64,000 bases of DNA, taken from assembly GCF_026130545.1 (NCBI RefSeq), contig NZ_JAMOIM010000001.1, positions 62,001-126,000 of the forward strand. Direction: 5' to 3'. Source of the DNA: Lichenifustis flavocetrariae (GTDB lineage: Bacteria; Pseudomonadota; Alphaproteobacteria; Rhizobiales; Beijerinckiaceae). The position numbers and the translations under genes were made by a program. Positions 28,267-37,095 of this stretch are shown here, one piece after another (within the stretch, counting starts at the first letter, position 1; the number at the start of each line of letters is the position of its first letter). Under the pieces are notes generated by a model. That model did no database searches. It was not told the DNA's origin and saw nothing but the letters and a program-made list of their open reading frames with translations.

Positions 28267-29700
28267 TCAGACGACCAGCACGTTCTGGAACTGCCACGGA
28301 TCATCCCGATCGAGATCTTCCGGGAACAGCACGCCGCGATGATCCAGGGGCGTCCACTCCGTGTATTTGCCGACGACCGGGCCGAGATACGGCATCTGCA
28401 CTTCCAGGCAGCGGCGGAAATCCATTTCGTCGGCTTCGACGATACCCGCGGTCGGGTTCTCGATCGCCCAGACGACGCCGGCGAGAACCGCCGAGGTCAC
28501 CTGGAGGCCCGTGGCATTCTGATAGGGCGCGATGCGCCGGGTTTCCTCGATCGAAAGTTGCGAACCGTACCAATAAGCGTTTTTGGCGTGGCCGTAGAGC
28601 AGAACGCCGAGTTCGTCGATTCCGTCGAGGATCTCGGTTTCGGTCAGGATGTGCCAGGTCTCCTGCCGCTGCCACGCGTTTCCGGCCATCTCGTGCAACG
28701 ACAGCACGGCGTCGTCAGCGGGGTGATAGGCATAATGGCAGGTCGGGCGGTACACGGGCCTCCCGTTCTCGGTGACCGTGTAATAGTCGGCGATCGAGAT
28801 CGCCTCGTTGTGGGTCACCAGGAAGCCGTGCTGTGGACCGGCGGTCGGGGTCCAGGAGCGGACGCGCGTACCGGCGCCGGGCTGCATCAGGTAGATGGCG
28901 CAATCCGGCCCGAAATCATGGTGCTTGCCGAGCGGCGGAAGCTGCTTTTCATGCGTGCCCCAGCCGAGTTCGGCCGGCTGCAGACCCTCCGACACGAAGC
29001 CTTCGACCGACCAGGTGTTGACGAACACACCCTTCGGTTTCGGGGTCTTGGCCCGCTGCGTGTCGCGCTCGGCGATATGGATGCCCTTCACGCCGAGCGT
29101 CTGAGCGAGCCGGCCCCAATCCTCGCGCGTGGTCGGCTCGGATGCGACGGGGTGACCGGTATCGCGCGCGATGTCGAGGAGCGCTTGCTTGACGAACCAG
29201 GACACCATGCCGGGGTTGGCGCCGCAGGTCGTCACCGCCGTCGGGCCGCCGGGAGAGGCCCGACGCAGGTCCATCATGGATTCGCGCAAAGCATAGTTCG
29301 AGCGCTGCGAAACGGTCAGCCGTGTATCGGTGTAGAAGCCCGGCCAGGGCTCGACGACCGTATCGATGTAGAGCGCGCCGAGCTCCTTGCAGAGCTGCAC
29401 CATGGCGACCGAGGAGACATCAACCGAAAGGTTGATGACGAGGCCCTTTTCGCCGTTGGCGGTCAGCAGCGGCTTCAGGACGTCGACATAGTTTTCCTTG
29501 GTGAGACCCACATGCAGGAACGCGATGCCCCGCTCGTCGAGCAACGCCCGGTCGCTGTCGTCTGGCGCAATGACGGTGAACTTCGCCTTGTCGTGCGCGA
29601 TGTGGCGTTCGATCAAGGGCAGGGTCCCGCGGCCGATGGACCCAAAGCCGACCAAAACGATCGGGCCGTCGAAACGGGCATGCTGGGTCCATTCAGGCAT
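28267..29700 (-). CDS. hss: homospermidine synthase
   Basis: The 477-residue enzyme has an N-terminal Rossmann NAD-binding loop (IVLVGFGSIGRGTLPLIER) and the long saccharopine-dehydrogenase-like body (TTCGANPGMVSWFVKQAL, VNTWSVEGFVSEGLQPAELGWG) characteristic of bacterial homospermidine synthase, which joins two putrescines, or putrescine and spermidine, to make sym-homospermidine. This is a hallmark polyamine of many Hyphomicrobiales. The ATG at 29700 has GGAG seven bases upstream; a TTG one codon earlier is not needed. It is divergent from the AMP nucleosidase gene. Confidence 0.93.
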   Translation of the reverse strand: MPEWTQHARFDGPIVLVGFGSIGRGTLPLIERHIAHDKAKFTVIAPDDSDRALLDERGIAFLHVGLTKENYVDVLKPLLTANGEKGLVINLSVDVSSVAMVQLCKELGALYIDTVVEPWPGFYTDTRLTVSQRSNYALRESMMDLRRASPGGPTAVTTCGANPGMVSWFVKQALLDIARDTGHPVASEPTTREDWGRLAQTLGVKGIHIAERDTQRAKTPKPKGVFVNTWSVEGFVSEGLQPAELGWGTHEKQLPPLGKHHDFGPDCAIYLMQPGAGTRVRSWTPTAGPQHGFLVTHNEAISIADYYTVTENGRPVYRPTCHYAYHPADDAVLSLHEMAGNAWQRQETWHILTETEILDGIDELGVLLYGHAKNAYWYGSQLSIEETRRIAPYQNATGLQVTSAVLAGVVWAIENPTAGIVEADEMDFRRCLEVQMPYLGPVVGKYTEWTPLDHRGVLFPEDLDRDDPWQFQNVLVV

Positions 29701-29920
29701 CAAGTGTCTCCGGTCAAATGAGTGTGTCGAGGCGGGTTAGCCTCAACATCTCTCCAGGGTCAAGGGTCGGAGGATCAAGACAGAGTTTCAAGAGGGCTTT
29801 GTGACAGTCGAGGTCAGGCGGCGTTCCTCTCGTCGGTTGTGTCCCCGGCTCGCCTTTGTGTCGGCATCTCTCTAAGAGAGGCAGCGTTGGGCCGGTCGAC
29901 GGCACAGGCGGGAGGAGAGC

Positions 29921-31417
29921 ATGGCGGCCGACGAATTCAAGCCCATGGAAGCGTTCGACTCGCCCGACGCCGCTGTCGATCGCCTGATCGATCTGCATCG
30001 TCAGGCTACGCAAGCCCTTCGCGTGGCGCTCGCCCGCTTCATGGAACACGGCACACCACCGGACTCTTCGGAGCGCCTGCAGTTCCGCTACCCTGAACTT
30101 CGCCTGACCTATACCCCGCGTGGGCCGATGCCACGGCTCAAACGCGCCACTGCCAAGTTCCAGGGCCCTGGAACCTACGCCACGACCATAACGCAGCCCC
30201 AGCATTTCCAGATTTACCTGCGGGAGCAGCTTCATCTGCTGGTGCGCGACTTCGATGCGAGCATTGAAGTCGGACCGAGCCTTCAGGAGATTCCGTACCC
30301 CTATGTGGTCGAACCCGGCACGGCATCCGGCCTTGCCGGCACCACGCCGGCGGATCTCGCCCGCTTCTTCCCGACGCCGCGACTATCAGATGTCGGCGAC
30401 GAAATCGCCGATGGCCTCTGGGTCGCCGATCCGCAGGATCCGGCGCGGCCCTTGGCGCTCTTCGATGCGGCACGGATCGACTATTCGCTGCGTCGCCTTG
30501 TGCACTATTGCGGCTCAAGCTGGCAGACAATCCAGCCCTGGATCCTGCTGACCAATTATCATCGATATGTTGATCAGTTCGTACGCGTGGGCCTCGACCT
30601 GCTGAAAGCCGAAAACGGCACCTATGATCGCTTGGTGCTGCCGGGAGGCGTCACGGTCGAGCGCGCGGAAGCGGCCGATGCGGATCCGGCGGCCGTGATC
30701 GCGGCCTCCCCTTGGCATCGTTCGCAGATGCCGGCCTACCATCTCGTCGGGCGCGACGAGACCGGAGAACAGAACGGCACGACGCTGGTCAATATCGGCG
30801 TGGGACCGTCAAACGCGAAGACGATCACGGACCACCTCGCGGTGCTGCGCCCGCATTGCTGGTTGATGGTGGGCCATTGCGGCGGGCTGCGGCAATCGCA
30901 AACCATCGGCGACTACGTCTTAGCGCATGCCTATCTGCGTCGGGACAGGATCCTCGACGATCTGGTCCCGACCGACGTTCCGGTGCCGGCGCTTGCGGAG
31001 GTGCAACTCGCATTGCAGAGAGCCGCCGCCTCCGTCACGGGCGAGGAGCCCGAAGCGCTAAAGCAGCGGCTCAGGACCGGGACGGTCGTCAGCTATGATG
31101 ACAGGAACTGGGAGTTGCGCTTTTCACAGGAGCGACGGCACATCAACCTGTCGCGGTCGATCGCGGTCGACATGGAAAGCGGCTGTGTCGCTGCACAAGG
31201 ATACCGACTGCGGGTGCCTTACGGCACGTTGCTGTGCGTGTCCGACAAGCCGTTGCACGGTGAGATCAAATTGCCTGGCGCCGCCAACGCTTTCTATGAG
31301 CGTGCTGTCAGCGAGCACCTGTTGATCGGGCTCGCCGCCCTCGATGTCCTGCGTCAAGATAGGTCGGGCCTGCATTCACGCAAATTACGCAGTTTCGATG
31401 AACCGCCGTTTCGATGA
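29921..31417 (+). CDS. amn: AMP nucleosidase
   Basis: The 498-residue protein hydrolyses AMP to adenine and ribose 5-phosphate, adjusting adenylate pools. An N-terminal AMP-nucleosidase-specific domain (about 1-250, FRYPELRLTYTPRGPMPRL, HFQIYLREQLHLLVRDF) precedes a phosphorylase-fold catalytic domain with VNIGVGPSNAKTITDHLAVL, GHCGGLRQSQTIGDYVLAHA and the active-site segment AVDMESGCVAAQGYR plus VSDKPLHGE. GGAGGAGAGC stands directly before the ATG. A perfect hairpin begins at its last base. Confidence 0.94.
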   Translation: MAADEFKPMEAFDSPDAAVDRLIDLHRQATQALRVALARFMEHGTPPDSSERLQFRYPELRLTYTPRGPMPRLKRATAKFQGPGTYATTITQPQHFQIYLREQLHLLVRDFDASIEVGPSLQEIPYPYVVEPGTASGLAGTTPADLARFFPTPRLSDVGDEIADGLWVADPQDPARPLALFDAARIDYSLRRLVHYCGSSWQTIQPWILLTNYHRYVDQFVRVGLDLLKAENGTYDRLVLPGGVTVERAEAADADPAAVIAASPWHRSQMPAYHLVGRDETGEQNGTTLVNIGVGPSNAKTITDHLAVLRPHCWLMVGHCGGLRQSQTIGDYVLAHAYLRRDRILDDLVPTDVPVPALAEVQLALQRAAASVTGEEPEALKQRLRTGTVVSYDDRNWELRFSQERRHINLSRSIAVDMESGCVAAQGYRLRVPYGTLLCVSDKPLHGEIKLPGAANAFYERAVSEHLLIGLAALDVLRQDRSGLHSRKLRSFDEPPFR

Positions 31418-31443
31418 CGATCCCGGCGTGGAGCCGGGATCGT
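31417..31443. terminator. 11-bp perfect hairpin, bidirectional terminator
   Basis: ACGATCCCGGC and GCCGGGATCGT pair around GTGGA, starting on the final base of the amn stop codon and ending 15 bases before the stop of the convergent stress-protein gene. Position and stability suggest it ends both transcripts. Confidence 0.65.
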
Positions 31444-31458
31444 AGAGGTCTGCCGAGG

Positions 31459-32118
31459 TCAGATCGTCGTGTCGTAAACCCGAACGCGCGGGCGGTTGAG
31501 GTCGTCGGCGTTCCGCGGCGTCCCGGCGGCCGTCGGTGTCTGAAGGGGACGCTCCGGCACCGCCGACGGCGTCAAGGAGGGAGCGGTGTCGCCCGAATAG
31601 GTGCCGGTCCATCCCGTGTCGCGCCAATCCTTGACCCTGCTGTCGAGATCGACGGTTCCTTCGTCATCGAGGATGTCGGTGATCTGCGCGGCCTGCGTGT
31701 CGTCGCCCCGCACGGTCACAAGGGTGCCTCCACGATTGATCCCCTCGGCATAAGCATGCGCGTCTTCGTGGCTCACCCCGGCGTCCGTCAGGGCGCCGAC
31801 GATGCCGCCGGCTGCCGCACCGACACCGGCACCGACCAGGGTCGCCGCAAGCCAACCTGCCGCGACGACGGGCCCAAGCCCTGGAATCGCCAGCAAGCCA
31901 AGACCCGCGAGAAGTCCCGCGCCACCGCCGAGCACCGTCCCGAGCGATGCGCCTGTCGCGGTGCCCGTATGCTGATCCGAGATGTAATCCTTGTGCGCGG
32001 CATCGTTCGATACGATGCTGATGCGATCATGTTGCACGCCGGCCGCTTCCAACCGGGTCACTGCGTTCGAAGCCGCCGCATAGGTGTCGAACAATGCCGT
32101 AAAGGTCTGGGTCGTCAT
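31459..32118 (-). CDS. general-stress-protein-17M-like protein with glycine-rich hydrophobic core
   Basis: The 219-residue protein starts FTALFDTYAAASNAVTRLEAAG, the alpha/beta opening of GSP17M/YflT-like proteins, continues with a long Gly/Ala-rich hydrophobic region (residues about 58-115, GTVLGGGAGLLAGLGLL and AATLVGAGVGAAAGGIVG, glycine-zipper-like) and returns to a second alpha/beta half (AYAEGINRGGTLVTVRGDD). The last 60 residues look disordered. Such proteins are associated with stress responses in this order, with no defined biochemical role. GAGGAGAG precedes the ATG. It follows a small secreted-protein gene by 54 bases, so the two may be co-transcribed. Confidence 0.75.
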   Translation of the reverse strand: MTTQTFTALFDTYAAASNAVTRLEAAGVQHDRISIVSNDAAHKDYISDQHTGTATGASLGTVLGGGAGLLAGLGLLAIPGLGPVVAAGWLAATLVGAGVGAAAGGIVGALTDAGVSHEDAHAYAEGINRGGTLVTVRGDDTQAAQITDILDDEGTVDLDSRVKDWRDTGWTGTYSGDTAPSLTPSAVPERPLQTPTAAGTPRNADDLNRPRVRVYDTTI

Positions 32119-32172
32119 AAGACTCTCCTCAAGTTATGGGTCTGGAAGGCAAGTTGATGAGGTCAACGCTGG

Positions 32173-32547
32173 CTATTGAGCCGCGATGTTGCCCTTGTAG
32201 TCGAAGCCGACTTGAACTGGCTGACCGTCGCGCGTGGCCTTCCCGCGCCAGATTCCCTGATCATCCTTGTGAAGATCGGAGACGGCCATGAGCCCCGCAC
32301 CTTCCAAACGGGCTCGCGTCTGGCCTTCCGTGAAGCTATTGGCGCCCTTCTCGAGAGCCGATGCCGGTACGATCGTCGCGGTTCCGGATGCGTTGACGGC
32401 CGAGGGGGCGTTGCCCTTCGAGTTGACGGCAGCGTTCGAAGAGCCCGTCATGGCATTGGGGTCCGTCGGCTTGCCGGAATTGTCCTGAGCCAATGCCGTG
32501 CCTGTCAGCAGGGCAGATGCTGCCAAAGCAATGAGCATATTGCGCAT
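32173..32547 (-). CDS. small secreted protein with PepSY-like C-terminal fold
   Basis: A 124-residue exported protein: signal peptide MRNMLIALAASALLTGTALA, a low-complexity Asn/Ser/Ala linker and then a 55-residue domain (FTEGQTRARLEGAGLMAVSD, KDDQGIWRGKATRDGQPVQV) that looks like the PepSY-type alpha-beta fold common in periplasmic proteins of this order. The ribosome site is strong (AAAGGAGG, seven bases before ATG), suggesting high expression. Function unknown; it likely shares a transcript with the GSP17M-like gene downstream. Confidence 0.75.
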   Translation of the reverse strand: MRNMLIALAASALLTGTALAQDNSGKPTDPNAMTGSSNAAVNSKGNAPSAVNASGTATIVPASALEKGANSFTEGQTRARLEGAGLMAVSDLHKDDQGIWRGKATRDGQPVQVGFDYKGNIAAQ

Positions 32548-32871
32548 AAAGGCCTCCTTTTGTGTGCCTCATTCAATGGAAGACCCGTGGATTGGTTCCC
32601 GTTCGGCTGCTTCGATGACGTACTCTTAAGACTGCGGCGACGCCCGGTGGGTCGACATGGGGCTTCAAAGCGAAGCCCTGTTCCCAGCCCCTGCTGCGAG
32701 GTGAAACGTGCCAAGCTGACGTCGGATTTGCTGCACGGCGTTCTACAACTTGCACGCGAACCTCGATGCGAGGGCGTTGACCCCTGCCCAGCTTGTCGTC
32801 ATGACTTTCGTCGACGATCCGGCATTCATCCAGCCGGACGCAGCTTTCGTCCTCCAGCTCGAAGGTCGTGC
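32548..32871. other. intergenic region between divergent secreted-protein gene and phosphohexomutase
   Basis: This 324-base gap must hold the promoters of two divergent genes. A hairpin GGGCTTC-AAAGC-GAAGCCC lies at 32660-32678. The frame of the phosphohexomutase is open through most of the region but without family sequence or a ribosome site. No RNA gene is evident. Confidence 0.5.
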
Positions 32872-34365
32872 ATGACGCCTGTTTCCGGACTGACGCCCAA
32901 TAGTTTTGCCTACGAGCAACAGCCCTTGGTCAAGCCGACGGGCTTCCGCGAATATGACGCGCGCTGGTTGTTCGGCTCCGAGCTCAACCTGATGGGCGTG
33001 CAGGCGCTCGGGGTCGGGCTCGGGACCTTGCTGCACGAGATGGGCGTGCCGCCCGAGGTGGTGACCGGCCACGATTTCCGGGCCTATTCGTCGTCGATCA
33101 AATACGCCCTGGTGTGCGGCCTGATGGCCGCGGGTGTGAAGGTCCACGATATTGGCATGGCACTTTCGCCCATGGCCTATTTCGCCCAGTTCGCGCTCGA
33201 TGTGCCGGCTGTGGCCATGGTCACGGCTTCGCACAATGACAATGGCTGGACCGGGGTGAAGATGGGGGCACAGCGCCCCGTCACCTTCGGGCCGGACGAG
33301 ATGGGGCGGTTGAAGTCGATCGTCCTTGAAGGGCGCGGACGCACCGCACCGGGTGGCAGCTACCACTACGTCGAGAATTTCGCCGACCTCTATGCCGCCG
33401 ATCTGACCAACCGCCCGAAGCTCACCCGCAAGCTGAAGGTCGTGGCGGCCTGCGGCAACGGCACGGCGGGCGCCTTCGCGCCGCGCATCCTCGAAGCCCT
33501 CGGCTGTGAGGTTGTGCCGCTCGACGTCGAAGCGGATTTCAACTTCCCGCGCTACAACCCGAACCCTGAGGACCTCCACATGCTGGAGGCGATGGCCGAG
33601 GCGGTGCGGCAGACCGGCGCCGATGTCGGGCTCGGATTCGATGGCGACGGCGATCGCTGCGGTGTGGTGGACAATGAGGGCCACGAGATCTTCGCTGACA
33701 AGATCGGGGTCATGCTGGCCCGCGACCTGTCGAAGCTCTATCCCGGTTCAACCTTCGTGGTGGACGTGAAATCGACGGGCCTCTTCGCGACCGACCCCGT
33801 GCTGAACCAGCAAGGCGTCAAGGCCGACTACTGGAAGACCGGCCATTCCTACATCAAACGGCGCGTGTCGGACTTGAAGGCGCTCGCCGGTTTTGAGAAA
33901 TCCGGCCACTTCTTCTTCAACACGCCGGTCGGCCGCGGCTATGACGATGGCCTGCTCACGGCTATCCACGTGCTCGACATGCTGGACCGGAATCCGACGA
34001 AGAGCATGGCGGACCTCTATCGCGACATGCCCAAGACCTGGGGCTCGCCCACCATGTCGCCCCATTGCGCCGACGAGGTGAAATATGGCGTGGTCGATCG
34101 CGTCGTGGCCCGCATTAAAACCATGGCGGCCGACGGCGCGGAGTTCGCCGGGCAGCCGATCCGGGACCTCAACACCGTCAACGGCATCAGGGTCACGGCT
34201 GCCGATGGCACCTGGGGCCTCGTCCGGGCCTCGTCGAACAAGCCCGAACTCGTGGTGGTGGTCGAGAGCCCGGTGTCCGAGGCCCGGATGCGGGCGATGT
34301 TCGCGGCCGTCGATAGCGTGATGCGCGAAGGCGGCGAGGTGGGCGCCTACAACCAGACGATCTGA
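32872..34365 (+). CDS. phosphomannomutase/phosphoglucomutase
   Basis: The 497-residue alpha-D-phosphohexomutase shows all four family loops: the catalytic phospho-Ser in VTASHNDNGWTGVK, the metal loop FDGDGDRCG, the sugar-binding loop GFEKSGHFFFN and the C-terminal phosphate loop RASSNKPELVVVVES. It interconverts hexose 6- and 1-phosphates to supply GDP-mannose or UDP-glucose for polysaccharides. ATG at 32872 sits just before the first recognisable segment (FREYDARWLFG). It could supply precursors to the exopolysaccharide genes near the right end of the window, though they are not adjacent. Confidence 0.93.
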   Translation: MTPVSGLTPNSFAYEQQPLVKPTGFREYDARWLFGSELNLMGVQALGVGLGTLLHEMGVPPEVVTGHDFRAYSSSIKYALVCGLMAAGVKVHDIGMALSPMAYFAQFALDVPAVAMVTASHNDNGWTGVKMGAQRPVTFGPDEMGRLKSIVLEGRGRTAPGGSYHYVENFADLYAADLTNRPKLTRKLKVVAACGNGTAGAFAPRILEALGCEVVPLDVEADFNFPRYNPNPEDLHMLEAMAEAVRQTGADVGLGFDGDGDRCGVVDNEGHEIFADKIGVMLARDLSKLYPGSTFVVDVKSTGLFATDPVLNQQGVKADYWKTGHSYIKRRVSDLKALAGFEKSGHFFFNTPVGRGYDDGLLTAIHVLDMLDRNPTKSMADLYRDMPKTWGSPTMSPHCADEVKYGVVDRVVARIKTMAADGAEFAGQPIRDLNTVNGIRVTAADGTWGLVRASSNKPELVVVVESPVSEARMRAMFAAVDSVMREGGEVGAYNQTI

Positions 34366-34383
34366 CGCTCGAACCGGTCCGGT

Positions 34384-35196
34384 TCAGGCCTCGACCATCC
34401 AAGGATCGGGGCCGCCGCCCAGGACGTCTTTGAGAAGCGGATACAGGGCAGGGTTGGCCGCGAGCACGCCGCTTCCCGCAAGGATATCGGGACCGGCCGG
34501 GTAGTCGGCCTGCAGGCCGCCCGCTTCCTTGATCAGCGCAAGGCCCGCGACCGCATCCCAGGGCCACATGTGCCGTTCGAAATAGGCGTCGATCCGGCCG
34601 GCCGCCACATAGGCAAGCATCAGCGCACCGGCGCCGAGTTGGCGAAAATTCAGGCCCGTGGCCAGCAACGCCTGCGTGTCGCCCGCAAATCGCGCGGCGC
34701 CGATCCGCGCATTGTAGCCCAGCGCGATGATGCCGTTGCCTGGGTCGGCGACCGAGCTGACCTCAACGGCACGGCCGTTGACACGGGTGCCCTGGCTTTC
34801 GAAGCCCTCGAATATTTCGTCGCGGAGCGGATCGTAGATCACGCCGCCCACGATGGTGTCATCCACGACGAGACCGATCGAAACGCACCAATTGTGCGTG
34901 CCTTTCAGAAAATTGGTGGTGCCGTCGAGTGGATCGACGACCCAAACGACCCGCGCACGCGAGGCACCCGATTGGCCGGTTTCCTCTCCGATGAAGCCGT
35001 CGTCCGGAAAAGCCTCGCCGAGACAGGTCTTGATGATCGCCTCGGCTTCCCGGTCGGCGCGAGACACGAAATCGTTCAGCCCCTTTTGCTCGACAACGAG
35101 GGCACCTCGGTCGGCGTAGAGGAACTTGAGGTGCTCGCCGGCGCGACGCGCGGCATCGGTGGCGACCGCACGGCGGCCAGTCAGGTCTGAGAACAT
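34384..35196 (-). CDS. inositol monophosphatase family phosphatase
   Basis: The 270-residue protein contains the lithium-sensitive phosphatase motifs: FIGEETG, WVVDPLDGTTNFL and the C-terminal PWDAVAGLALIKEAGG. In bacteria members of this family act on inositol phosphate, fructose bisphosphate, histidinol phosphate or 3'-phosphoadenosine phosphates; SuhB-like or HisN-like activity is most likely, and sequence reading alone does not decide. It is convergent with the phosphohexomutase and 51 bases downstream of the HAD hydrolase gene on the same strand. Confidence 0.9.
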   Translation of the reverse strand: MFSDLTGRRAVATDAARRAGEHLKFLYADRGALVVEQKGLNDFVSRADREAEAIIKTCLGEAFPDDGFIGEETGQSGASRARVVWVVDPLDGTTNFLKGTHNWCVSIGLVVDDTIVGGVIYDPLRDEIFEGFESQGTRVNGRAVEVSSVADPGNGIIALGYNARIGAARFAGDTQALLATGLNFRQLGAGALMLAYVAAGRIDAYFERHMWPWDAVAGLALIKEAGGLQADYPAGPDILAGSGVLAANPALYPLLKDVLGGGPDPWMVEA

Positions 35197-35247
35197 GGGA
35201 GAGGTCGTTCCTCGGTGGCGGTGCGGGTCGACGGCAAGGCCTGCGAA

Positions 35248-35868
35248 TCAGGCCGGTAGCCCGTAGCTCTGGAGCGCTTTGCGCAGATCCGCCGGCCCGG
35301 TGAAATGGATCGCGGCCATGCCGCTTCGTCGCGCCCCGTCGACATTGTCCTGATTGTCATCGATGAAGACGCAGTCGGACGCCTTCAGACGGTAGCGCTC
35401 GCAGAGAAGCGCGAAGATCGGGGCGTGCGGCTTGAGGAGACGCTCGTCCCCTGACACCACGACGCCGTCGAACCAGGCCAGGAACGTAAAGCGCGCAAAA
35501 CTCTCGCGGTATTTTTCGGTCGAGAAATTCGTGATGGCGTAGACTTTGGTCCCGGCTTGCTTGAGCCGTTCGAGGATCCCCACCGTGCCCTCGATCGTGC
35601 GCGGGATCATCTCATGCCAGCGCCGGTCATAGGCTTCGATCTCGGCGCGCCATTCCGGAAATTGGGCGACGAGGGTGCCGACGCCATCGGCCCAGGTTCG
35701 CCCGCCATCTTGTTCGAGGTTCCAGGCCGGCGTGCAGATCGTGTCGAGAAACCACTGCATCGCCCCCGGCCGGTTCGGGAAGACGGACGCGTAGAGGTGC
35801 TTCGGGTCCCATTCGATCAGCACGTTGCCGATGTCGAATACCACGATGGTCGGAGACGAAGATGCCAT
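35248..35868 (-). CDS. HAD-superfamily hydrolase
   Basis: A 206-residue HAD-IA-type hydrolase. Motif I is VFDIGNVLI, motif II Thr/Ser lies in YAITNFS, motif III Lys is in LLKPHAPIF and motif IV is FIDDNQDNVDGA. The DxG rather than DxD at motif I is seen in several FMN/epoxide-hydrolase-like HAD phosphatases (YihX type, acting on glucose 1-phosphate). A GTG six codons upstream is an alternative start. The substrate is not predictable. It precedes the inositol-phosphatase-family gene on the same strand. Confidence 0.85.
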   Translation of the reverse strand: MASSSPTIVVFDIGNVLIEWDPKHLYASVFPNRPGAMQWFLDTICTPAWNLEQDGGRTWADGVGTLVAQFPEWRAEIEAYDRRWHEMIPRTIEGTVGILERLKQAGTKVYAITNFSTEKYRESFARFTFLAWFDGVVVSGDERLLKPHAPIFALLCERYRLKASDCVFIDDNQDNVDGARRSGMAAIHFTGPADLRKALQSYGLPA

Positions 35869-35924
35869 GGCGGAACCCGATAGCACACCGTCGCGGACGC
35901 GTCTCCTGCCGGAACGGCCCTGGT

Positions 35925-36422
35925 TCAGTGTTGGCCCGGCATGACCAGCCCGTTGCGCGAGGTGATCTGAGCGGAGGTATCGGCCAGGAACTTGGTGGCG
36001 TCGCCGAGCGCGACGGCCGGCTCGCAGCGGGGCGCGCAGGAATAAGATTCGCGATCCATCCCGCGCTGAACCGTGATCGTGCTCTGGCCGGTCCTGACCG
36101 TCACGATCGCCTCCGAAAGAGCCTGACCGGTTGGATCGAGGAGGATGATGTTGGTCTCACCGAAACCCTTGCCTGTGACGATCATCAGGCCGGTCTTCTT
36201 CATCAGGGTCACGTCCGCGATGCTCGGGTTGCCCACCACCACCGTCTCGACATTGGCAGGAAGCTTGATCAACTTAGCCTTGTCGAGCGAGACGAAGACA
36301 CGATCGCTTGAGCCGTCTGCCCAGGCAGGTGAAAGGCACCCCAACATCATCGCCAGCGCGATCGCCATGCGGCCCGTGGCGACCAGTTTGGATGATTTCG
36401 ACTGTTCAGTAACCGGCGACAT
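35925..36422 (-). CDS. stand-alone pilus-secretin N-terminal domain protein (CpaC-N-like)
   Basis: The 165-residue exported protein has a signal peptide (hydrophobic RMAIALAMMLGCLSPAWA at about 18-35) and one domain, DRVFVSLDKAKLIKLPANVE, VVVGNPSIADVTLMKKTGLM, GETNIILLDPTGQAL. This matches segment by segment the N-terminal domain of CpaC in this window (VGKSSIVDLPGEASEIFIGN, GQTTIFALDKAGHQ). It has no secretin ring domain. A Cys pair (SCAPRC) follows. It faces away from the flp pilin gene across a 326-base control region, so it is probably an accessory periplasmic part of the Tad machine, for instance bound to the secretin. Confidence 0.78.
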   Translation of the reverse strand: MSPVTEQSKSSKLVATGRMAIALAMMLGCLSPAWADGSSDRVFVSLDKAKLIKLPANVETVVVGNPSIADVTLMKKTGLMIVTGKGFGETNIILLDPTGQALSEAIVTVRTGQSTITVQRGMDRESYSCAPRCEPAVALGDATKFLADTSAQITSRNGLVMPGQH

Positions 36423-36748
36423 TACAGGAACCCCGGCGCGTGACCCGGCGCCTCGCGTATTCTTTCGCAAAAGGGTGAATAAGTTCTGACATCGACGAAT
36501 TTGACCTAATGGCGGCAACCGTGTGCGGCGCGAAACGGAGCGGCTGTCAGGGTCCGCAGGGAAGAAGTGTGCGCAAATAAAGCTAAAGCGGATCGATCCC
36601 TTTAGGCTGAAATTTACGCTGAGATCACCACTTCGGCGCTAACCCCCGAAGTCGACGATGGCGTTAATACCCCCGCAATCGGGCCGCCTTAGATTCCGGT
36701 CATTCGCAAGAGCGATGGCCTTGTGGATTTGTGCTGTCGGAGAGTGTC
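36423..36748. promoter_or_regulatory. divergent control region upstream of the flp pilin gene
   Basis: This 326-base gap contains two inverted repeats: TAAAG-N11-CTTTA at 36584-36604 and ACTTCGG-N9-CCGAAGT at 36630-36652. Both lie 100-165 bases before the pilin ATG and are candidate binding sites for a regulator of pilin expression. GGAGAG precedes the pilin start by four bases. No CtrA-type TTAA-N7-TTAA site is present here. Confidence 0.45.
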
Positions 36749-36913
36749 ATGAAGAATCTTGTTACACGCTTTATCGGAAACGAGTCCGGAGCGACGGCCA
36801 TCGAATATGGATTGATTGCCGGATTGATCAGCGTCGTCATCATCGCGGCCCTGACCTCGATCGGGACCAAGCTCAATACCAAATTCAACGCCATCTCCAG
36901 CGGCCTGAACTAA
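36749..36913 (+). CDS. flp: Flp/Fap type IVb pilin
   Basis: A 54-residue prepilin, the usual size for Flp. A short basic leader (residues 1-14) ends in Gly14, followed by mature ATAIEYGLIAGLISVVII with the invariant Glu5-Tyr6 of type IVb pilins, then a short polar tail. CpaA, encoded next, is the expected processing enzyme. The ATG at 36749 is used because GGAGAG is four bases upstream; the frame opens six codons earlier. This is the only pilin gene visible in the locus. The pilin would assemble into adhesive Flp pili through the Cpa/Tad machine encoded downstream. Confidence 0.95.
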   Translation: MKNLVTRFIGNESGATAIEYGLIAGLISVVIIAALTSIGTKLNTKFNAISSGLN

Positions 36914-37095
36914 GCTGACGGAAGCCGGCATCGAGCGGTCGAGATCTCCGAACAATGGCCGGGTTGCGCCCGTGACTTTGGCACAAGGGGGAATGTCACC
37001 TTTGAAGACTTGTTGAACTTTGCCTGCCAGGGTGGATCCGCCTGCGCAGGCTCGCGCCATGCGGCAAGGCGGTCCTCGCGAACGGATGCGGTCCC

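Noticed and set aside
34371-34385. Small palindrome after the phosphohexomutase gene as a terminator
   Set aside because: The stem is only five base pairs with a five-base loop and no T-run, too weak to claim.
36972-36999. Possible sigma-54 site TGGCAC between flp and cpaA
   Set aside because: The -12 element does not fit (no GC at the required spacing), so it was not called; only a weak GTGAC/GTCAC inverted repeat remains.
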